Below are positions 61,476-64,000 of a DNA stretch of 64,000 nucleotides, piece by piece. Source of the DNA: Azotobacter vinelandii (GTDB lineage Bacteria; Pseudomonadota; Gammaproteobacteria; Pseudomonadales; Pseudomonadaceae); NCBI RefSeq assembly GCF_001571105.1, contig NZ_BCTD01000007.1, one strand, 5' to 3'. The position numbers were made by a program, and so were the translations under genes. The stretch's first letter is position 1, and every line of letters begins with the position of its first letter. The notes under the pieces are model-generated. The model saw nothing but the letters and a program-made list of their open reading frames with translations. It had not been told where the DNA came from and made no database searches.

Positions 61476-63137
61476 TCAGAAATAGCGCACCACCTGCGCC
61501 CAGAGCTGCGGCACGCGGCGTTTGTCGCTCTCGGCGTCCTCGTTGCCCAGCCGCCAGGCCGCCGTGGCGCTGACCCGCCAGCCATGCGCGGCCCAGGCGG
61601 CGCCCAGGCCCGCGCCGGACAGATGGCGGTGGTTTTCGCCGTCGTCCCAGGTGTCCTTGTGCAGCCGCACTTCGCCGTGGTCGACGAAGCTGGAGAACTG
61701 CCAGGCGTCGCTCAGCGCATAGCGCAGTTCGAGGTTGGCCAGCCAGCCCTGGTCGCCGGACGCCTCGCCCTGCGGGTAGGCGCGCACGCCGTAGGCGCCG
61801 CCCAGGTAGAGCTTTTCCGAGCTGTCCAGGTTGCCGTCGGCCCACTGCCCCTGCAATTGGGCATACAGGCTGAAGCGCTCGGTCAGGCGCTGCAGCCGGG
61901 TCAGGCTCGGGCGCAGCACATGGTATTGCCCGGCGATGCCGGCGCTGGCGCGGTCGGAGTCCTTCTCCTGGCCGCCGTCGAGGTTCAGGCTGCCGTGGCT
62001 CCAGTCCAGGGCGAAGGCATAGACGCCGCCACCGAACAGCCGGTCGCGCCCGCCGCCGGAAAGGCCCAGGGTGGTGACCCGGAAACGCTTGTCGCTGCGG
62101 CTGTCGAAAAGATCGATATCGTCCTTCAGGTGCTTGGCATCGAACTGCAGGCGGGCATCCAGGGAGAAATCCCGGCGGCGGATCAGCGGCTGGAGGGCGA
62201 ACAGGCTGGCGATGCGCGCCTCGCCGTGGGCATCGAGATCGCCGAAATCCTTGGAGAGCTGGTAATCCATGTCCGACCAGGCGACGCCGAAGCGGGTCGC
62301 CCAGGGCCCGACCGGTAGTTGATAGGCGACGCGGTAGTAATCCTGATCCTCGTCCGAGCCCATGGCGCGCAGGCTCAGGCGGTCGCCCAGGCCCAGCGGA
62401 TTGTCGACGTTCACGGTCGCCCCCAGCCGGTACTCGCCGGTGAAGCGGTTGCCGTAGTTGTCGGCATCGATGCTGCCGCTGACCAGCCGCTCCGGCCGGG
62501 TTTCGACCAGCAGATCGGTGGTACCCGTATCGGCGCCGGGGCGCAACGTCGACTTCACCGCCACGCCGGGGGTTTCCTGCAACAGCAGCAGGCTGCGCTC
62601 CAGCGGGCCGGCGCGCACCGCCTCGCCGGGCTTGAGGGCGGCCAGCGGGGCCAGGGCCGAACCGCCGAGGCGCGCCTTGCCGTCGACGCGGATCTCGCCA
62701 TAACGGCCTTCCAGCACGGCGATCTTCACGACACCAGCCTCGATCTCCTGGGCCGGCAGATAGGCGCGGGCCAGCGGATAGCCGCGCTCGCGGTACAGGC
62801 GGGTGATGCGCCCGGCGCCGGCGCGCAGCTCGCCGAGCGACACCGAGCGGCCCTTGAGATCGTCGAGCAGCGGCAACAACTCGGCGGCGGGAATGGCGGC
62901 GTTGCCGTCGAGGACGAAACCGCGGACCTGCAGGCTCGGCCCGCCGGGCTTGACCTCGGCGGCGGGCGCGTCGGGCAGGTTCAGCTCCAGGGACTGGCGC
63001 GGCGGCAATTGCAGCGGCGGCACCAGGCTCTGCAGGGTCTGGCCGGCGTCCGGCGCGCTGGCGGCCAGGGCGACGGAGGAGGCGAGCAGGGAAACGGGCA
63101 ACAAGGCGACGGACAGCAGACTCGTGGACAGGCGCAT
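61476..63137 (-). CDS. Two-partner secretion transporter TpsB (ShlB/FhaC/HecB family)
   Basis: Outer-membrane 16-strand beta-barrel that exports its TpsA partner. 553 residues. Signal peptide MRLSTSLLSVALLPVSLLASSVALA. POTRA region with LQVRGFVLDGNAAIPAAELL, GAGRITRLYRERGYPLARAYLPAQEIEAGVVKIAVLEGRYGE and RSLLLLQETPGVAVKSTLRPG. Barrel strands then run to a C-terminal aromatic, LWAQVVRYF, as expected for BAM substrates. The family-typical GAYGVRAYPQGEASGDQGW lies near residue 445 (VRGY/YPEGEAxGDxG motif). It follows the TpsA gene by 6 bp, so they are one operon and the cognate pair. Confidence 0.95.
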   Translation of the reverse strand: MRLSTSLLSVALLPVSLLASSVALAASAPDAGQTLQSLVPPLQLPPRQSLELNLPDAPAAEVKPGGPSLQVRGFVLDGNAAIPAAELLPLLDDLKGRSVSLGELRAGAGRITRLYRERGYPLARAYLPAQEIEAGVVKIAVLEGRYGEIRVDGKARLGGSALAPLAALKPGEAVRAGPLERSLLLLQETPGVAVKSTLRPGADTGTTDLLVETRPERLVSGSIDADNYGNRFTGEYRLGATVNVDNPLGLGDRLSLRAMGSDEDQDYYRVAYQLPVGPWATRFGVAWSDMDYQLSKDFGDLDAHGEARIASLFALQPLIRRRDFSLDARLQFDAKHLKDDIDLFDSRSDKRFRVTTLGLSGGGRDRLFGGGVYAFALDWSHGSLNLDGGQEKDSDRASAGIAGQYHVLRPSLTRLQRLTERFSLYAQLQGQWADGNLDSSEKLYLGGAYGVRAYPQGEASGDQGWLANLELRYALSDAWQFSSFVDHGEVRLHKDTWDDGENHRHLSGAGLGAAWAAHGWRVSATAAWRLGNEDAESDKRRVPQLWAQVVRYF

Positions 63138-63143
63138 GGCGGA

Positions 63144-64000
63144 TCAGATTCCTTCGGGCAGGCGGATGCCGGTGTCGATGACCTGGTAGGGGTCGCGTTG
63201 CCCGCCCAGAACCAGCGGCTTGCGCTCGTTGTCGTGGACCGAGGCGAGGATGTCGGCATAGGCCGCCGGCGGCTGGAAGAGGCGGGACGGTTCGGCGACG
63301 ACCGGGATGGCCGGGGTTATGGTCAGGCCGCCGGGCAAGTAGGCGATGGCGTAATTGCCGGAAGTCAGGCCGCCGGCGCTGAGCTCGTAGCCGCCGGCAT
63401 CGACGGCGCCCTGGGCCGAGCCGCCGTAGACCAGGGTGCCGGACAGCACGGAAGCGTCCTCGCCCTCGACGAAACCGGAATAGCTGATGCCGTTGCCGCC
63501 GCTGAAGGCCAGCCCGTCGTAGGTCTTGCCGGCATCGTTGGCGGTGATCGTCAGTCCGGCCTTGCCGATGGTGAGGGTGCCGTCGACATAGCCGATGTCG
63601 TAGTTCGACAAGCCCGTGCCATCGGCATTAGCGGCGGTGATGGCGTAGCTGCCGACCGTCGCGGTTGCCGTCTTGCCGGCGCTGGCGAGATCGACGCGGC
63701 CGACCGAATCGCCGTTGACCAGACCCGACACGCTGTAGCCGCTCAAGCTCGCGGTTTCACCGTAGGTTTTGGAGGCATTGGAGGCGGTGATGGTCAGCCC
63801 TGCCTTGCCGACCGTCAGCGAGCCATCGACATAGCCGATGTCGTAGTTCGACAGGCCCGTGCCGTCGGCGTTGCTGGCGGTGGTGGTGTAGCGGCCGACC
63901 GTCGCGGTCGCCGCCTCGCCGGTGCTGGCGAGATCGACGCTGCCGACCGAATCGCCGTTGACCAGACCCGACACACTGTAGCCGCTCAGGTTCGCGGTTT
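63144..64000 (-). CDS. TpsA-type exoprotein, C-terminal part (cut by window edge)
   Basis: C-terminal 285 residues or so of a large secreted protein. It consists of MBG/YDG-like repeats, each with phrases such as KAGLTITASNASKTYGETAS, SGLVNGDSVG and LSNYDIGYVDGTLTIGKA. Two homologous units are visible, one incomplete at the edge. A third, diverged unit (KAGLTITANDAGKTYDGLAF) follows, then a non-repeated tail EPSRLFQPPAAYADILASVH ending LPEGI. Such repeats form beta-rich stalks in adhesins. The N-terminal TPS secretion domain lies outside the window. It is the partner of the TpsB gene 6 bp downstream; adhesin is likely, but a toxin tip is not seen. Confidence 0.9.
   Translation of the reverse strand, partial: TANLSGYSVSGLVNGDSVGSVDLASTGEAATATVGRYTTTASNADGTGLSNYDIGYVDGSLTVGKAGLTITASNASKTYGETASLSGYSVSGLVNGDSVGRVDLASAGKTATATVGSYAITAANADGTGLSNYDIGYVDGTLTIGKAGLTITANDAGKTYDGLAFSGGNGISYSGFVEGEDASVLSGTLVYGGSAQGAVDAGGYELSAGGLTSGNYAIAYLPGGLTITPAIPVVAEPSRLFQPPAAYADILASVHDNERKPLVLGGQRDPYQVIDTGIRLPEGI
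63560..64000. repeat. 243-bp tandem repeats coding for MBG units
   Basis: The segment ATAGCCGATGTCGTAGTTCG recurs at 63588 and 63831, exactly 243 bp (81 codons) apart, with high identity over the surrounding unit. The second unit runs off the right edge, so more copies may follow. Confidence 0.9.

Noticed and set aside
63560..64000. Regular repeats that could suggest a CRISPR array
   Set aside because: The period is 243 bp, in frame and protein-coding, with no short repeat-spacer structure or cas genes.

Overview
The window is high-GC, densely coding gammaproteobacterial chromosome. Gene order and protein sequence place it in the Pseudomonadaceae, in the Pseudomonas/Azotobacter group. The blocks murJ-ribF-ileS-lspA-fkpB-ispH-pil, bamD-rluD-pgeF-clpB-tRNA-ndh, yacG-coaE-pilD-pilC-pilB / pilA-nadC-ampDE and cra / fruBKA all have the arrangement or protein types known from that family. 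A species cannot be assigned from this sequence alone.

Layout. 0-6.3 kb: pepA (cut by the left edge), the LPS-export permeases lptF-lptG, an RDD membrane protein, a cold-shock protein, and a gene-poor stretch with a DUF2790 secreted protein and a small membrane protein. 6.3-13.7 kb: murJ, then ribF-ileS-lspA-fkpB-ispH with overlapping or tightly spaced genes. 13.8-20.4 kb: type IV pilus minor pilins and tip adhesin (fimT on the opposite strand, then pilE-pilV-pilW-pilX-pilY1). 20.7-30.1 kb: thiO, a decayed pilR remnant, nadE, bamD, rluD, pgeF and clpB. 30.2-35 kb: a tRNA-Asn/Pro/Lys operon followed by a variable segment holding an intact ABC exporter, a multiply broken glycan enzyme gene and an IS3-family scrap. 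35-43.5 kb: ndh, small conserved genes, yacG, coaE, pilD, pilC and pilB. 44-50 kb: pilA, nadC, ampD-ampE, a TatD-type nuclease and UDP-glucose dehydrogenase. 50-59.2 kb: a Tat-exported PhoD phosphodiesterase/phosphatase, the Cra/FruR repressor diverging from the fructose PTS operon fruB-fruK-fruA, and an SDR oxidoreductase. 59.6-64 kb: prfC and a two-partner secretion pair (TpsB complete, TpsA cut by the right edge).

How the genes work together. The structural type IV pilus set appears complete and intact (pilA, pilB, pilC, pilD, pilE, pilV, pilW, pilX, pilY1, one FimT/FimU). Its usual transcriptional activator PilR survives here only as a C-terminal scrap with an in-frame stop. I could find no GG-N10-GC sigma-54 promoter upstream of pilA, so pilus regulation seems to have been rewired. 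The minor-pilin block is also rearranged, and a possible prepilin remnant lies just after pilY1. The fructose genes form a complete uptake and phosphorylation route (IIA-HPr-EI, 1-phosphofructokinase, IIBC) with a good Cra operator between the repressor and the operon.

I did not find a CRISPR array, prophage, toxin-antitoxin pair or recognisable defence system. The most interesting material is the decay and rearrangement of pilus control, the tRNA-anchored variable locus with a dead glycan gene beside a live exporter, and the near-identical repeats in the TpsA exoprotein.
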